Shown: positions 53,782-63,870, numbered from the stretch's first letter. The stretch: 64,000 nucleotides of DNA from Bacteroidales bacterium (GCA_016788045.1 JAEUTG010000015.1:105036-169035); one strand, 5' to 3'. The notes: generated by a model not told the origin, from the sequence alone. Program-made: numbers and translations.

Positions 53782-55200
53782 ATGAGGAAAACGAAAATTG
53801 TTGCCACTGTTGGTCCGGCTTCTTCATCCGAAGAGATGCTCAGAAACCTGATGCTGGCCGGGGTGAATGTTTTCAGGCTTAATTTTTCACATGGTGTTCA
53901 TGAGGATCATGCGATTACAGCCGAAAGAATTGACCGTCTCAACCAGGCCCTGGGGCACCATACCGCAGTTCTGGCCGATCTGTCGGGCCCGAAGATCCGG
54001 ACCGGCTCAGCCGGCAGCGGTCTTACCCTCGTTCCGGGAGAAACCTGTGTGATCACCACCAGAAACGAAGAATGCACCGGAAACATCATCAGTGTGAATT
54101 ATAAGGATTTTGCCCTTGATGTAAAGGCCGACGATGATATCCTGCTCGATGATGGTAAACTGCTGCTGAAAGCCGTTTCTTCGAACGAAAAGGATGAAGT
54201 GGTGGCTAAGGTAATCCAGGGGGGGACTCTGTTATCGCACAAAGGCGTGAATCTTCCGAAAACCAGGCTGCGGTTGCCGGGACTTTCCGACAAAGACCTT
54301 AATGACCTGCGTTTTATTGCAACACTCAACGTACAGTGGGTTGCCCTCTCCTTTGTCAGGGCTGCCTCCGATATCACCGATCTGAGAAACAGGCTGCATG
54401 AGCTCTGCGGGAACAATGCACCACGGATTATCGCGAAGATTGAAAAGCCCGAAGCTGTTGAAAACGCTGAGGCCATTATAGAAGCCGCCGATGCGTTGAT
54501 GGTCGCCAGGGGCGATCTGGGTGTGGAAATCCCCCAGGAACAGGTTCCGGTTATTCAGAAACGGTTGGTCAGGCTGTGTCTGGCGGCTTCAAAACCCATT
54601 ATCGTGGCTACACAGATGATGGAAGGAATGATTTCGAACCTGCGTCCGACCAGGGCAGAGGTGAGTGATGTTGCCAACTCGGTGATTGATGGAGCTGACG
54701 CCCTGATGCTCAGTGGTGAAACTTCGGTGGGCAGTTATCCGGTTCAGACTGTGGAAACCATGAACCGCATCATCTGTGATGTGGAGGCCAGCGACATTCA
54801 GTTACCCCTGGTTGAACCGGTTGAAAGTCCCGGGGAACGGAGAATTTCTGATTCTGTTATTATGGCTGCCAGCGACCTTGCACAAAAAGTGAATGCCCGT
54901 GCCCTCATTGCCATGACCCACACCGGTTATTCTGCTTTCCGCCTGGCCGGCCACCGGACCAAAGCCGGTATCTATATTTTTTCTGATAACCGTAACCTTC
55001 TTCGTGCCCTGAACCTGGTATGGGGTGTTACAGGTATTTATTTTGAAAAATTTTCCAGCACCGACTCCGCCATGGTAGAGATGCGTAAGACCTTAATTGC
55101 CAGGGGATACATTACTACAGGCAACTACATCATTTATGTCTCGAGTATCCCGATTGGCAAACCCGGGAAAACGAACATGCTGAAGCTGAGTATAGTTTAA
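53782..55200 (+). CDS. pyk: Pyruvate kinase
   Basis: This 472-residue glycolytic enzyme transfers phosphate from phosphoenolpyruvate to ADP. Motifs include RKTKIVATVGPAS at the start, VFRLNFSHG, ADLSGPKIRTG, IIAKIEKPEA (catalytic Lys), VARGDLGVEIP and MLSGETSVGSYPV. The C-terminal domain (about 345-472) is present, with normal length. The gene has its own promoter and converges with comF, two bases away. Confidence 0.97.
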   Translation: MRKTKIVATVGPASSSEEMLRNLMLAGVNVFRLNFSHGVHEDHAITAERIDRLNQALGHHTAVLADLSGPKIRTGSAGSGLTLVPGETCVITTRNEECTGNIISVNYKDFALDVKADDDILLDDGKLLLKAVSSNEKDEVVAKVIQGGTLLSHKGVNLPKTRLRLPGLSDKDLNDLRFIATLNVQWVALSFVRAASDITDLRNRLHELCGNNAPRIIAKIEKPEAVENAEAIIEAADALMVARGDLGVEIPQEQVPVIQKRLVRLCLAASKPIIVATQMMEGMISNLRPTRAEVSDVANSVIDGADALMLSGETSVGSYPVQTVETMNRIICDVEASDIQLPLVEPVESPGERRISDSVIMAASDLAQKVNARALIAMTHTGYSAFRLAGHRTKAGIYIFSDNRNLLRALNLVWGVTGIYFEKFSSTDSAMVEMRKTLIARGYITTGNYIIYVSSIPIGKPGKTNMLKLSIV

Positions 55201-55202
55201 GC

Positions 55203-55898
55203 TCATTTTACAGCACAGGCGATTGAAGCAACGCTGATTTTAATCCCGGGAATCTTCAACAGCTCCTGTCCTGCGGCTTCAAGGGTCGATCCGGTAGTAA
55301 TCACATCATCGACCAGTAAAACATGTTTGCCTGCCTGTCGGCCAATATCAGTAACCCTGAATATCTCTTTCACGTTCTCCCAGCGGTTGAACCTCGATTT
55401 CTTCGTTTGGGTTTCTGATGCGGCGGCCCTGATCAGGCTGGTGGTGTCGGTTTCAATGTGCATCGCCCCTGCCAGGCCCCTGGCAAACCATTCGGCCTGG
55501 TTGTAACCCCTGCGGGCCTGCTTCTTCGGGTGCAGTGGTACAGGGACCACAGCTGAAACAGTATTAAACAGTGGCGAGGTCAGAAGCTCACGGCCATACA
55601 GTTTCCCGATGTGTGAGCCGATTTCCTTATACCCTTTATATTTAAGCTGGTGAACCAGGTGCTGAACCTTGCTTCCTTTCGAAAAATAATAAAACGAAGC
55701 AGCGGAAGCAAAGTTGATTTTTCCCCAGAATTGACGGGCAACGGGATTATCAGCTTCCAGATGAAAACCGGTTCTTGGCAGGGCATGAACACAGGCAAAG
55801 CAGAGTACCTCCTCGTTTTTGTAGAGTGGGTTACCGCAGGCAAGGCAGAACCTGGGGAAAAACAGGGAAACCACATTTTCAGTCAGCTGTCTGATCAT
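55203..55898 (-). CDS. comF: ComF family protein (phosphoribosyltransferase-like)
   Basis: This 231-residue protein has an N-terminal four-Cys zinc finger (CLACGNPL ... LCFACVHAL). Its C-terminal phosphoribosyltransferase-type fold contains PVPLHPKKQARRGYNQAE and VLLVDDVITTGSTL. ComF proteins act in DNA uptake during natural transformation, probably in handling single-stranded DNA with PriA. No other competence gene is in the window. Confidence 0.9.
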   Translation of the reverse strand: MIRQLTENVVSLFFPRFCLACGNPLYKNEEVLCFACVHALPRTGFHLEADNPVARQFWGKINFASAASFYYFSKGSKVQHLVHQLKYKGYKEIGSHIGKLYGRELLTSPLFNTVSAVVPVPLHPKKQARRGYNQAEWFARGLAGAMHIETDTTSLIRAAASETQTKKSRFNRWENVKEIFRVTDIGRQAGKHVLLVDDVITTGSTLEAAGQELLKIPGIKISVASIACAVK

Positions 55899-55956
55899 CG
55901 GGCTTAAATGTTCACATAAAAATAGTGAAAACTTCGCATTCCCGATGGCCTGAAAA

Positions 55957-55989
55957 TAAAAAAGCCACCCTGAAACGGATGGCTTTTTT
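55957..55989 (-). terminator. Terminator of the coaX-ppiD operon
   Basis: A-rich and T-rich arms enclose GCCA.CC / GG.TGGC with a TGAAAC loop. On the minus strand the hairpin is followed by a T-run. It lies 17 bases after the foldase stop codon. Confidence 0.75.
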
Positions 55990-56006
55990 GAATCAGTTTT
56001 ATTGCT

Positions 56007-58133
56007 TTAGTAATAGAGCAAGCGGTTGTCTTCGATATCGGCATTGCGTTTGAGTGCTTCAGCCGGTTCGCGCTGTGCACGGGTGCGGAACGCATTGGTG
56101 AGCATCCGTTTCTCTGGAGTAAGGTCGTCTTTTGCAGGAGCCGGTATAATCTGGTCAGCAACAAGGAGGAAAACTGCCTGGTTGCCTTTTACCGGTTTTG
56201 ACATCTGACCGGCTTTGAGGGTAAACAGAATGCCGATAGCATCGTCTTCCTTACCGTATCCGGGCAGGTTTGAGTTGGCAAAAGCAACCTCATTGGTATC
56301 GGCTTTCATGCCAAGGTTGATGTATCCTTTATCGAGATCGGCCAGTGATTTAACGGTCTTGTTCACTTCGGCTATGATCTTCTCGGCTTTCTTATCACGT
56401 TTTACCAGTGGTTCGATGAATTCTTTCAGTTGCTCGAGGCTGGGGATGCCTTTTTCCCTGATTTCCTTGAGGGTGGCAATCATGTAACGTCCTTCGAGGT
56501 CGAAAACCTGCGAAATACTTCCTTTTTCGGTATCCTTGTTAAAGGCCCAGATAACAATCTGCCTGCCTTCAGGAATTCCGGGAAGTGAATTCTGATCCAT
56601 GCCAATGCGTTCAGCACTGCGTTTGGTAAGTTTTTTCTCTTCAATCAGCTTGTTGAACCCTTCCATGTTTTTGGCCTGTGAGGCAAATTCACTGGCCTGT
56701 GTATACACATCCTGCATGGTTTTGGAGCTCGGCTCTATTTTAAGTTTAACCAGGGCAACCCTGACTTTTTTCGAAGGAGCGGTTTTGCCGGTAATTTTAA
56801 TGATGTGGAAACCAAACTGGGTTTCAACCAGGGTGATATCGCCGATCTTTCCGTTGAGTACCGCAGAATTAAAAGCGGGAACCATAGCGCCATCGGCAAA
56901 CCAGTTAAGGTCTCCTTTTGATTTTGCGGCAGTCTGATCATCGCTGATGGTTGAGGCCAGTTCTTCAAATTTTGAAGCCGTTGTTTTTACCACTTTCAAT
57001 ACACTGTCGGCTTTTGCTTTGGCTTGTTCTTTGGTAAGTTTTGTGTCAGGATTCACATTGGTGCCTTTGTACGAAATCAGAATATGGCTGGCTTTCAGTG
57101 AGTCAGGGCGGGTCTGAACATCAACAAGACGGGCCATCTGGTAAACATCATTCTCAATGTATGGGCCAAAACTTGTGCCTATAGGTGAATTGAACATCAG
57201 CGAATCAATCTGGTATGGAAGCTTGCCCCGTTTAATCCAGGTACTGTCGTACCGTTCATCAGAAGTGGTGTTTACAAAAGAAACCACATTTTCGGTTGTG
57301 GTAAATTCTTTATAAAGTTCCTGAACTTCACGGTTGATTTTATCACGGTCTTCAGCTGAAGGAAGAATATCGAAAGTTACGTATTCTATATCGCGTGAAG
57401 CTTCCTGCTGATATTTGTGCTTGTTCTCATTGTAGAATTTTTCATAGTCAGCATCGGTAAGGGTAACAAGACTGTCGGCAATGCTGGTATAGGGTGCTCC
57501 ATAATAGCGGGCTTTAACCTTTGTGTTGCGGGCTTCGTAGTCGCGCTTGGCAAATGCTTTGGGGACATAGAAACCTTTGGCAATCAGGTTACGGTATTTG
57601 GTGTTGAGCCTGTCTTCCTTGATGGCTTTTTCAATCATCAGATAACGTTCTTTCATCTGGGGATCAACCTGATCAAGGTTCTGAAGGAAATTAACCACGG
57701 TTGCGGGGTCAAATTGTCCGGTCTGCGGATCGCGGAAACTCTGAACGATGTAACTGTGCGGATTTTTTCCCCTGATCTGGTCATCAAGCTCTTCTGTGGT
57801 AACGGTAAGCCCCAGTCTGGCAACCTCTTCCAGTAAAAGGGTTTCATTCAGTACCTGATCCCAGGTCTGCTGCCTGATCTGGAACTGCTCGTCAGAGGTG
57901 AGGTTTTCTTTGCCTGTATTCAGCTTCTGGGCTTCCATGTTATCTTCAACCCGCTGGTTAAAGTCGGTAGCCAGTATCTTTTCCCCGTTTATTTCAGCGA
58001 TAACATTGTCGCCTCTGCCTCCACGGGGTCCCCGGTTACTGATGAAGTCTCCAAGTACAAACAGAGCAAGAGCAACTCCAATTATAATTGTCAGAAGTCC
58101 CGAACGTTTACGAATGTCTCCGATTAATGCCAT
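56007..58133 (-). CDS. PpiD-like periplasmic peptidyl-prolyl isomerase/chaperone
   Basis: This 708-residue protein has a single membrane helix near the N-terminus (about residues 13-32), a SurA/PpiD-type helical domain (about 45-200) and one parvulin-type isomerase domain (about 350-450). The parvulin domain has ASHILISYKG, DLNWFADGAMVPAF and TQFGFHIIKITG. A helical C-terminal region follows. It is expected to assist folding of exported proteins. The start at 58133 places the helix at the N-terminus, as in PpiD. It is last in the envelope operon and has its own -7 box. Confidence 0.88.
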   Translation of the reverse strand: MALIGDIRKRSGLLTIIIGVALALFVLGDFISNRGPRGGRGDNVIAEINGEKILATDFNQRVEDNMEAQKLNTGKENLTSDEQFQIRQQTWDQVLNETLLLEEVARLGLTVTTEELDDQIRGKNPHSYIVQSFRDPQTGQFDPATVVNFLQNLDQVDPQMKERYLMIEKAIKEDRLNTKYRNLIAKGFYVPKAFAKRDYEARNTKVKARYYGAPYTSIADSLVTLTDADYEKFYNENKHKYQQEASRDIEYVTFDILPSAEDRDKINREVQELYKEFTTTENVVSFVNTTSDERYDSTWIKRGKLPYQIDSLMFNSPIGTSFGPYIENDVYQMARLVDVQTRPDSLKASHILISYKGTNVNPDTKLTKEQAKAKADSVLKVVKTTASKFEELASTISDDQTAAKSKGDLNWFADGAMVPAFNSAVLNGKIGDITLVETQFGFHIIKITGKTAPSKKVRVALVKLKIEPSSKTMQDVYTQASEFASQAKNMEGFNKLIEEKKLTKRSAERIGMDQNSLPGIPEGRQIVIWAFNKDTEKGSISQVFDLEGRYMIATLKEIREKGIPSLEQLKEFIEPLVKRDKKAEKIIAEVNKTVKSLADLDKGYINLGMKADTNEVAFANSNLPGYGKEDDAIGILFTLKAGQMSKPVKGNQAVFLLVADQIIPAPAKDDLTPEKRMLTNAFRTRAQREPAEALKRNADIEDNRLLYY

Positions 58134-58160
58134 TTTAATTAGATTTTTTATAAGAGGGTG

Positions 58161-58168
58161 CAAATTTA
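58161..58168 (-). promoter_or_regulatory. -7 box of the ppiD-like gene
   Basis: CAAATTTA on the plus strand gives TAAATTTG on the minus strand, 27 bases upstream of the start. Confidence 0.55.
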
Positions 58169-58277
58169 CAATAAAACTGATAGTATAAAAATAAAATTGG
58201 CCCATTCGGGTCAATTTTCACTGATATGTGGTAAATAAACGGATTTCGTAAGCCCTTTAAGTCAACAATTTAGCAGA

Positions 58278-59546
58278 TCAGGAGGGATTCAGCCTGAGCA
58301 GAACCTGTTCAATCCTTGTATCGGTGGCCTGGAGTATGGTAAAATGGAAGCCTTCAATCACGATTTCATCATTGGCCGACGGGATATTCTGATGATGATG
58401 AATGATATATCCGGCCAGAGTTTCATAGTCATCCGTCTTCTGAAGATTCAGGGCGTACTTCTCGTTCAGAAAATCAATTTCCAGCCTTCCTGACAAAAGG
58501 TATTCGTCTTCGCTGATCTTCTGATCTACCTGTTCTTCAACATCAAATTCATCGTTGATTTCCCCGAAAATCTCTTCAATCACATCTTCAATGGTCAGCA
58601 TTCCGGCAGTTCCCCCGAATTCGTCGACCACAATCGCCACACTTTTTCTTTCTGCGATAAACTGATTCAGCAATTTGTTGGCGGGCATTGTTTCCGGGAC
58701 GATCATAACCGGTTTGATGATTTCACCGATAGACGCCGGTTTTCTGAAAAGATCGTACAAATGGGCATAACCGATGATGTTGTCGACAGAGTCCTGAAAA
58801 ACAGGAATTTTTGAATGACCGGTTTCAACAAAGAAACTTCGGAGATTTTCAATGGATTCGGAAGCGTCGATAGCCAGAATTTCATTGCGGGGGACCATAC
58901 ATTCCCTCAGTTTGATGTTGTTCAGGTCCCTGACATTCTGAAACATCTGTATCTCCTGCATCTCTTCCCTTTCGTCGGGTTGAAGGACCGCAGATTCAAG
59001 CAGATAGTAGTCGAGATCGGTAGTGCTGAATGTATAGTTCGGGCGCGTTATCCGAATACGAAAAGCAAGCCTCAGAATCAATTCCGATAATCCGATAAAC
59101 AGCAATACAACCGGATAAATGAGAATGTAGATGATGAACACTGGTATGGCAAAGAAAGCCAGGGTTTTGTTGGGATTTATCCTGAAAAGTACTTTCGGAA
59201 GAAATTCGGCCAGTACAAGAATTACCAGGGTGGAAAGAATGGTCTGCATGATCAGAAGCAGCGCTTCTGACCCGGGGCCACCGGGTAAAATCTGCTTTAG
59301 CGGATCATTCAATACCCTTACAGAATAAATCCCGTAAATAACCAGGGCAATGTTGTTTCCAAGAAGCAGAGCAGCAATGAAATGGGATTGCTTCCGCAGA
59401 AACAGGGAAAGGATCCTGGCCTGAAGCTGATCCTTGCTTTTGTCAACCTCAATTTTCAGTTTATTGGACGAAACGAAGGCAATCTCCAATCCCGAGAAAA
59501 GTGCGGAAAACAACAGAGTAATCGCTATGGGAACGATTAGCTGCAT
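58278..59546 (-). CDS. CNNM/CBS-domain transporter (hemolysin-family protein)
   Basis: This 422-residue protein has three or four N-terminal membrane helices of the CNNM (DUF21) type, with SGLEIAFVS and NIALVIYGIY. Two CBS domains follow (about 205-325, with MVPRNEILAIDA, HSKIPVF and VAIVVDEFGGTAGMLTIEDV). A CorC/HlyC-type C-terminal domain closes the protein. Family members export or sense Mg or Co. The related GldE of flavobacteria is a paralogue, but the position next to lptC fits the general CNNM gene better. Confidence 0.86.
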   Translation of the reverse strand: MQLIVPIAITLLFSALFSGLEIAFVSSNKLKIEVDKSKDQLQARILSLFLRKQSHFIAALLLGNNIALVIYGIYSVRVLNDPLKQILPGGPGSEALLLIMQTILSTLVILVLAEFLPKVLFRINPNKTLAFFAIPVFIIYILIYPVVLLFIGLSELILRLAFRIRITRPNYTFSTTDLDYYLLESAVLQPDEREEMQEIQMFQNVRDLNNIKLRECMVPRNEILAIDASESIENLRSFFVETGHSKIPVFQDSVDNIIGYAHLYDLFRKPASIGEIIKPVMIVPETMPANKLLNQFIAERKSVAIVVDEFGGTAGMLTIEDVIEEIFGEINDEFDVEEQVDQKISEDEYLLSGRLEIDFLNEKYALNLQKTDDYETLAGYIIHHHQNIPSANDEIVIEGFHFTILQATDTRIEQVLLRLNPS

Positions 59547-59630
59547 CACAGTATACAATCAGAATAGCTCAACGGATGTATTTGTTAAATCCTGGTGCAA
59601 AGATACGGAAAGGTGTTCAATCAACTCAGT

Positions 59631-60185
59631 CTACAGATTGTCATTCACATACATTTCACCCCTGGGCTTTTTTATGGTCCAGCGTTCAAACCGCTCATCT
59701 GAAACCAGGCCTTCTCCATAAATGATCTTGTCGGGTGTGGTTATGGTTACAAATTTATCAGAATAGACCTTGCGCGTATTTTTATCCCAGATTAATTCTT
59801 CGGTGTTGAGTTTTTCCCCTTTCAGCTGATTGATCACAACAACGTTTGAACGGGCTTCCATTCGGCGTTTTCCTTCATTGTCCATCCCATATTCGGCCGT
59901 TATCTGTGTCCTTATTTTATCCGGGTTAAGTGAATCGAAGAAGACTACCTTAAAACCTTCAGGGAAAATTGTGTTGGCTCCTTTCCCTTCCGATTCAAAT
60001 CGTTTGAGCAGACTCGCAGTAAGCTTGTATTTGGTAATGCCCGATTCACTTTCTGAAATTGAAACATCACGGGCAAACATGGTAGGGGTGGTATCCTGTT
60101 GGTTGAGACGGATTACCTCCTCCATTTCGTTGTTACAACTAAAAAGCGCTGCCGTCAGAACGACAGCAACGCTTTTAAAAATCAT
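59631..60185 (-). CDS. lptC: LPS-export protein LptC, lipoprotein form
   Basis: This 184-residue protein starts MIFKSVAVVLTAALFSC, with a lipobox at Cys17 rather than the membrane anchor used in Proteobacteria. The mature part is beta-rich: FARDVSISESESGITKYKL, EGFKVVFFDS, EARSNVVVIN and ERWTIKKPRGEMYV. This matches Bacteroidota LptC, which hands lipopolysaccharide from the inner-membrane ABC transporter across the periplasm. A longer start at 60230 is possible but spoils the signal sequence. Confidence 0.85.
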   Translation of the reverse strand: MIFKSVAVVLTAALFSCNNEMEEVIRLNQQDTTPTMFARDVSISESESGITKYKLTASLLKRFESEGKGANTIFPEGFKVVFFDSLNPDKIRTQITAEYGMDNEGKRRMEARSNVVVINQLKGEKLNTEELIWDKNTRKVYSDKFVTITTPDKIIYGEGLVSDERFERWTIKKPRGEMYVNDNL

Positions 60186-60236
60186 ATATAAATGACTGGA
60201 ATAATTCTCTGATTTCACCCTGTCATACATAACAAA

Positions 60237-61592
60237 TTACTTGATGCCCCTGATGGTGGTGGATTCGTTGATCCAGCAGCCTACGGTGTATGAGGTTCCT
60301 TCAACCATGTCGCGGAAGAACAAATCGCTGGCTTTTGGGTAATGCCTTGAGTATTGCGAAATCTTTGCACTGGCTTCTTCTTCCACCGAAGGATCAACAC
60401 TGCGGGCTTTCTGGTATTTATCAACAGCCACCCAGTAAACAGTGCTTCCACCCAGATCATCACCGGTACACATGCTGGCACTGGCTGCATACAAGTCGCC
60501 GATCAGCAGGTAGGCTTTACCGTAATTCGGGTTCAGCTGAATGATCTTCTGCGCATTTGTTCTGGCCTGTGAGAAGTTACGCTGACTGAAATTGATGCTG
60601 GCCAGAATTTCCAGTGCCTTAATCTTATCTGCGCTGTCTTCAAACAGGTTGGCAGCTTCCTGCATATAATCCGCTGCTTTTGAGGCCTGATCCTTCTGAA
60701 GGCTGAGTTTACCCATCAGGAAGGCAGACTGGGCGCTGGGTTCAAGCTTGTGCAGACTTTCGGTGGCTTTGAAAAACAGGTCTTCTTTCGTGCAGTCTTT
60801 CCGTTCCAGAATGGTGGTTATTTTTCTCAGTAATTCAACATCCTCAGGACTTTCTGCATACTTTTTCTCATACATCGAAATAAGGTCAGGGCAGGTAGCA
60901 TAAGGCTCGAATGTTGATTCAATGTTGCCTTTGATGTTTTCCCATGAAGCCAGTTTCTCAGCTTTTCCGGCATTTTCCTTTATATTGTGATCAATGATCT
61001 GTGAAATCTGATCATACCCGTCAACGATAGCAGACTTATCGAGTTTCTGCAGATCAACCATTCCGATAATACTCCTGAAATAATAAACCAAAGGGCCGCC
61101 TTCTGACTTATTACCGGAAAGATCCACAGATTTCTTAAGTATCTGGTAAATCTGCTCGGTTTTATCAGGTCTGTATGTGTACAGATCGGTGCCTTTGCGT
61201 CCGAGAACATATCCTTCGCGGTTGAAATAGGTGATACGCTGATCATATACCATCATCAGGGTGTCGATCAAAGCTTCCTTCTTTGCTGCATCTTTGGCTT
61301 CATCAATTCTTGCACTGACCATTTTCACGCCGTCAATGTACACATTCTGACTCGCCAGGGGACAGCTCCTGAAAACCCATCTCCAGTGCGGGAAAGCATC
61401 TTTAAAATTCTTCTGTTTGTAAAACTCGCGGTATAATGAAAGGTGCATAACGCAGGTTGCTGAATCGCTGCCATATTTGGGTCCTTTCGCTACCGAGCTG
61501 CTGTTATCTTCGGTTTCCTGTGCGAGGATAGTACTGATTGGAAGAAGGCTTAACATCAACAGAAAAAATACCGCCTTAATGCCCTTTTTCAT
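60237..61592 (-). CDS. Exported tetratricopeptide-repeat protein
   Basis: This 451-residue protein has a signal peptide ending STILAQ. It is helical throughout, with TPR-like units such as AADYMQEAANLFEDSADKI, ALEILASINFSQRNF and AYLLIGDLYAASASM (about 290-390). Four cysteines could form disulfides in the periplasm. It lies between the barrel protein and lptC in a conserved envelope cluster, suggesting a scaffold role in outer-membrane assembly or transport. Confidence 0.78.
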   Translation of the reverse strand: MKKGIKAVFFLLMLSLLPISTILAQETEDNSSSVAKGPKYGSDSATCVMHLSLYREFYKQKNFKDAFPHWRWVFRSCPLASQNVYIDGVKMVSARIDEAKDAAKKEALIDTLMMVYDQRITYFNREGYVLGRKGTDLYTYRPDKTEQIYQILKKSVDLSGNKSEGGPLVYYFRSIIGMVDLQKLDKSAIVDGYDQISQIIDHNIKENAGKAEKLASWENIKGNIESTFEPYATCPDLISMYEKKYAESPEDVELLRKITTILERKDCTKEDLFFKATESLHKLEPSAQSAFLMGKLSLQKDQASKAADYMQEAANLFEDSADKIKALEILASINFSQRNFSQARTNAQKIIQLNPNYGKAYLLIGDLYAASASMCTGDDLGGSTVYWVAVDKYQKARSVDPSVEEEASAKISQYSRHYPKASDLFFRDMVEGTSYTVGCWINESTTIRGIK

Positions 61593-61612
61593 AGTTCTGG
61601 TTGTTTTTGTTA

Positions 61613-62899
61613 TTAATCATATTTCCTGATGATAAACCAACGTTCGAAAATTGATAACCCGAGGGTAAATTTTACGAAGTTTTCTTTAATCAGGTTGTTT
61701 GTTGTTGTTCCCCGCGTTCCGAATTCAGCCGCCACATTGATGGTCGACCTTGTGCGGGGTAACGGCAATCCTACTCCAATACTTATGCCAAACTCGTTAA
61801 TATTTTGCCCCCTTAGCCCGAGATAACTCTGAGAGTACCGGAAGCCACCTCTGTAAGTAACACGTTGCCAGTAGCTTGACACTGTCGAGGCAGAAGGGTT
61901 GTAGGAGCCTCCAACCGACAGTCGCAGGCTGTTTTTGAGTGAATCAGATACTCCGAACCATGTATATTTTTCCCATTGCTGGAAATGGATATCGGCACCA
62001 GCAAGCCATTTCTCATTTTTACCAAGCGAAAAACCGAATCCGACACTGGCGGGCAGCAGAAAATCGCCTTTAACTGTAGGTTCATTCAGGACAGTATCCC
62101 TGGGAAGGTCAACATTGGTGCTGCTTACAAAATAGGTATATCCAAGCCGGCTTTCTGATACTGAAATATCCGAATTGTTGCTGAAAGCCAGTCCTGCATT
62201 GTAATGAAAACCGTTCTTGTATTGTTTGTGATAAAACAGGCCATAGTTCAGATAAACATCCCTGACCTGTGCAGTTTTCAGAATTTTATAATTTATCTTC
62301 AGCAAGGAATCGGGAAATTCTGTTGCTCCCGAACGGTTAATGGTGCCAAACAGGTACGAAAGGTTAAATCCGACACTGAACCCTTTAAAAAGGGATACGC
62401 TGTTACCGATATAAAACTGATTGATCCCACCCTCACCTTCATAAAGGAAGTTGGTGTTTCCTGCATTCTCATCCACTTTTGAGTCAAGCATTTTATAACC
62501 AACCATGCTGTATGGAAGCAGCCCGAAACTACTTTTCCACCAGCGGGTAACCGGGAACCCAAACTGAAGGTTGCCGAGTGAGGTGTGGTTGGCCGATTGC
62601 GAAATGCTTTGGGTAATCAGGTTCGATTGCCTTGAATGAAGCCCGGCATCAAACACGAACGAAAGCGAATCAAATGCCGCATAGGACGCCGGATTCGCTG
62701 AATTTATAAAATAGGGTGAATACAAGCCAAAGGAGATGCCCCCCATCGACATGTTGTAAACATTGTTGTTGGATTGTAAATCACCAAGGCCAAATCTGGA
62801 GTAGGGCGAACTGATCCGGTTTTGTGCTGATGCTTCTGAACAAAATGAACAGAGAACCGCTATTACCAGTAGTTTCGTTAAAATCCTGTTATTTTTCAA
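61613..62899 (-). CDS. Outer-membrane beta-barrel protein, FadL-like
   Basis: This 428-residue protein has a signal peptide ending SEASAQ. Alternating strands and turns follow, ending in an aromatic-containing final strand (LSIFERWFII). SSPYSRFGLGDL, NSANPASYAAFD and FGFPVTRWWKSSFG resemble FadL/OmpP1-type barrels of Bacteroidota. The cargo is unknown and a lipid or small hydrophobic compound is likely. Its start overlaps the coaX end by 11 bases. Confidence 0.78.
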   Translation of the reverse strand: MKNNRILTKLLVIAVLCSFCSEASAQNRISSPYSRFGLGDLQSNNNVYNMSMGGISFGLYSPYFINSANPASYAAFDSLSFVFDAGLHSRQSNLITQSISQSANHTSLGNLQFGFPVTRWWKSSFGLLPYSMVGYKMLDSKVDENAGNTNFLYEGEGGINQFYIGNSVSLFKGFSVGFNLSYLFGTINRSGATEFPDSLLKINYKILKTAQVRDVYLNYGLFYHKQYKNGFHYNAGLAFSNNSDISVSESRLGYTYFVSSTNVDLPRDTVLNEPTVKGDFLLPASVGFGFSLGKNEKWLAGADIHFQQWEKYTWFGVSDSLKNSLRLSVGGSYNPSASTVSSYWQRVTYRGGFRYSQSYLGLRGQNINEFGISIGVGLPLPRTRSTINVAAEFGTRGTTTNNLIKENFVKFTLGLSIFERWFIIRKYD

Positions 62900-63635
62900 G
62901 GTTAAAGTCGAGTATTAGTTTCAAACCAGTTACAACCAGATTTGGGAATGCAAAGATGTCATTTTTCAGCAATTTTTCAAAATATTTGGCATCTCCTCCC
63001 GTCATTATTGTATTTACATCAGGCCATAACCGCCTGTATTCGTCAATTATACCATCCATTTCGGCCTTTATTCCATTGATAACACCCGATAAAACCGATT
63101 CGTCGGTGTTATGGCCGGCCAGATAATCCACCGGCCTGAAACCAAGTAACGGAAGACGTCCGGTAAAAGTATTCAACGCCCTGAACCGCATAGTCATGCC
63201 GGGTGAAATACTCCCCCCGCTATAGATTCTGTCTTTGCTGATGAAGTCGTAAGTGATGGCTGTTCCCGCATCAATAACCAGCAAATCCTCTCCCGGTTTC
63301 AGCAAACAGGCGCCGGTAACAGCTGCCAGCCTGTCCTTGCCCAGTGTTTCAGGGGTTTTGTAGCGATTGTAAATCGGCAGCGGGGTATGGTGATCAAGAA
63401 CAATCCATTTTAATTCGGGGAAAAGGACCGTGTACAACACCGGATTCTCAGCAACAGAGCTGATAATACCGGCACAAAACGGGAGTTTATGAAGGCCAAG
63501 CTGGTAGATTTTCTCAGGGTTGGGATTATCGATGGTATGTACAACGGTTAAATCCTCCTGCTCGTAAACAGCAACCTTCACCCTCGAATTACCAAGATCG
63601 ATCACAAGTTTATAGGGCTCCCGGGAGGAATTCAT
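62889..63635 (-). CDS. coaX: Type III pantothenate kinase
   Basis: This 248-residue kinase carries out the first step of coenzyme A synthesis. The ATP-binding DLGNSRVKVAV lies at residues 13-23, and VIDAGTAITYDFIS (about 119-132) and GGSISPGM complete the ASKHA fold and active site. The length is normal. It leads a minus-strand operon with the barrel, TPR, LptC, CNNM and foldase genes and overlaps the barrel gene. Confidence 0.94.
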   Translation of the reverse strand: MNSSREPYKLVIDLGNSRVKVAVYEQEDLTVVHTIDNPNPEKIYQLGLHKLPFCAGIISSVAENPVLYTVLFPELKWIVLDHHTPLPIYNRYKTPETLGKDRLAAVTGACLLKPGEDLLVIDAGTAITYDFISKDRIYSGGSISPGMTMRFRALNTFTGRLPLLGFRPVDYLAGHNTDESVLSGVINGIKAEMDGIIDEYRRLWPDVNTIMTGGDAKYFEKLLKNDIFAFPNLVVTGLKLILDFNLEK

Positions 63636-63704
63636 TGTTGAAAGCTGTTTTGTTAATGGCTTGTCCGGGTGTTTAAAAATGCCGAAACAAGCATGTTAAG
63701 AAGG

Positions 63705-63712
63705 CAAAATTA
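63705..63712 (-). promoter_or_regulatory. -7 box of the coaX envelope operon
   Basis: CAAAATTA on the plus strand gives TAATTTTG on the minus strand, 69 bases upstream of coaX. Confidence 0.5.
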
Positions 63713-63751
63713 CCTGATTTACAAGGACGGCAGAGAAAATATATTAAAATA

Positions 63752-63784
63752 TTTGTTAAAATGGATTTTTCTTATTTAACTTTG
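63752..63784 (+). promoter_or_regulatory. Promoter of tRNA-Phe
   Basis: TTTG at 63752-63755 and TAACTTTG at 63777-63784 are separated by 21 bases. This is a complete Bacteroidota promoter, ten bases before the tRNA. Confidence 0.75.
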
Positions 63785-63794
63785 CAGCTCCAAA

Positions 63795-63870
<76 letters not shown>

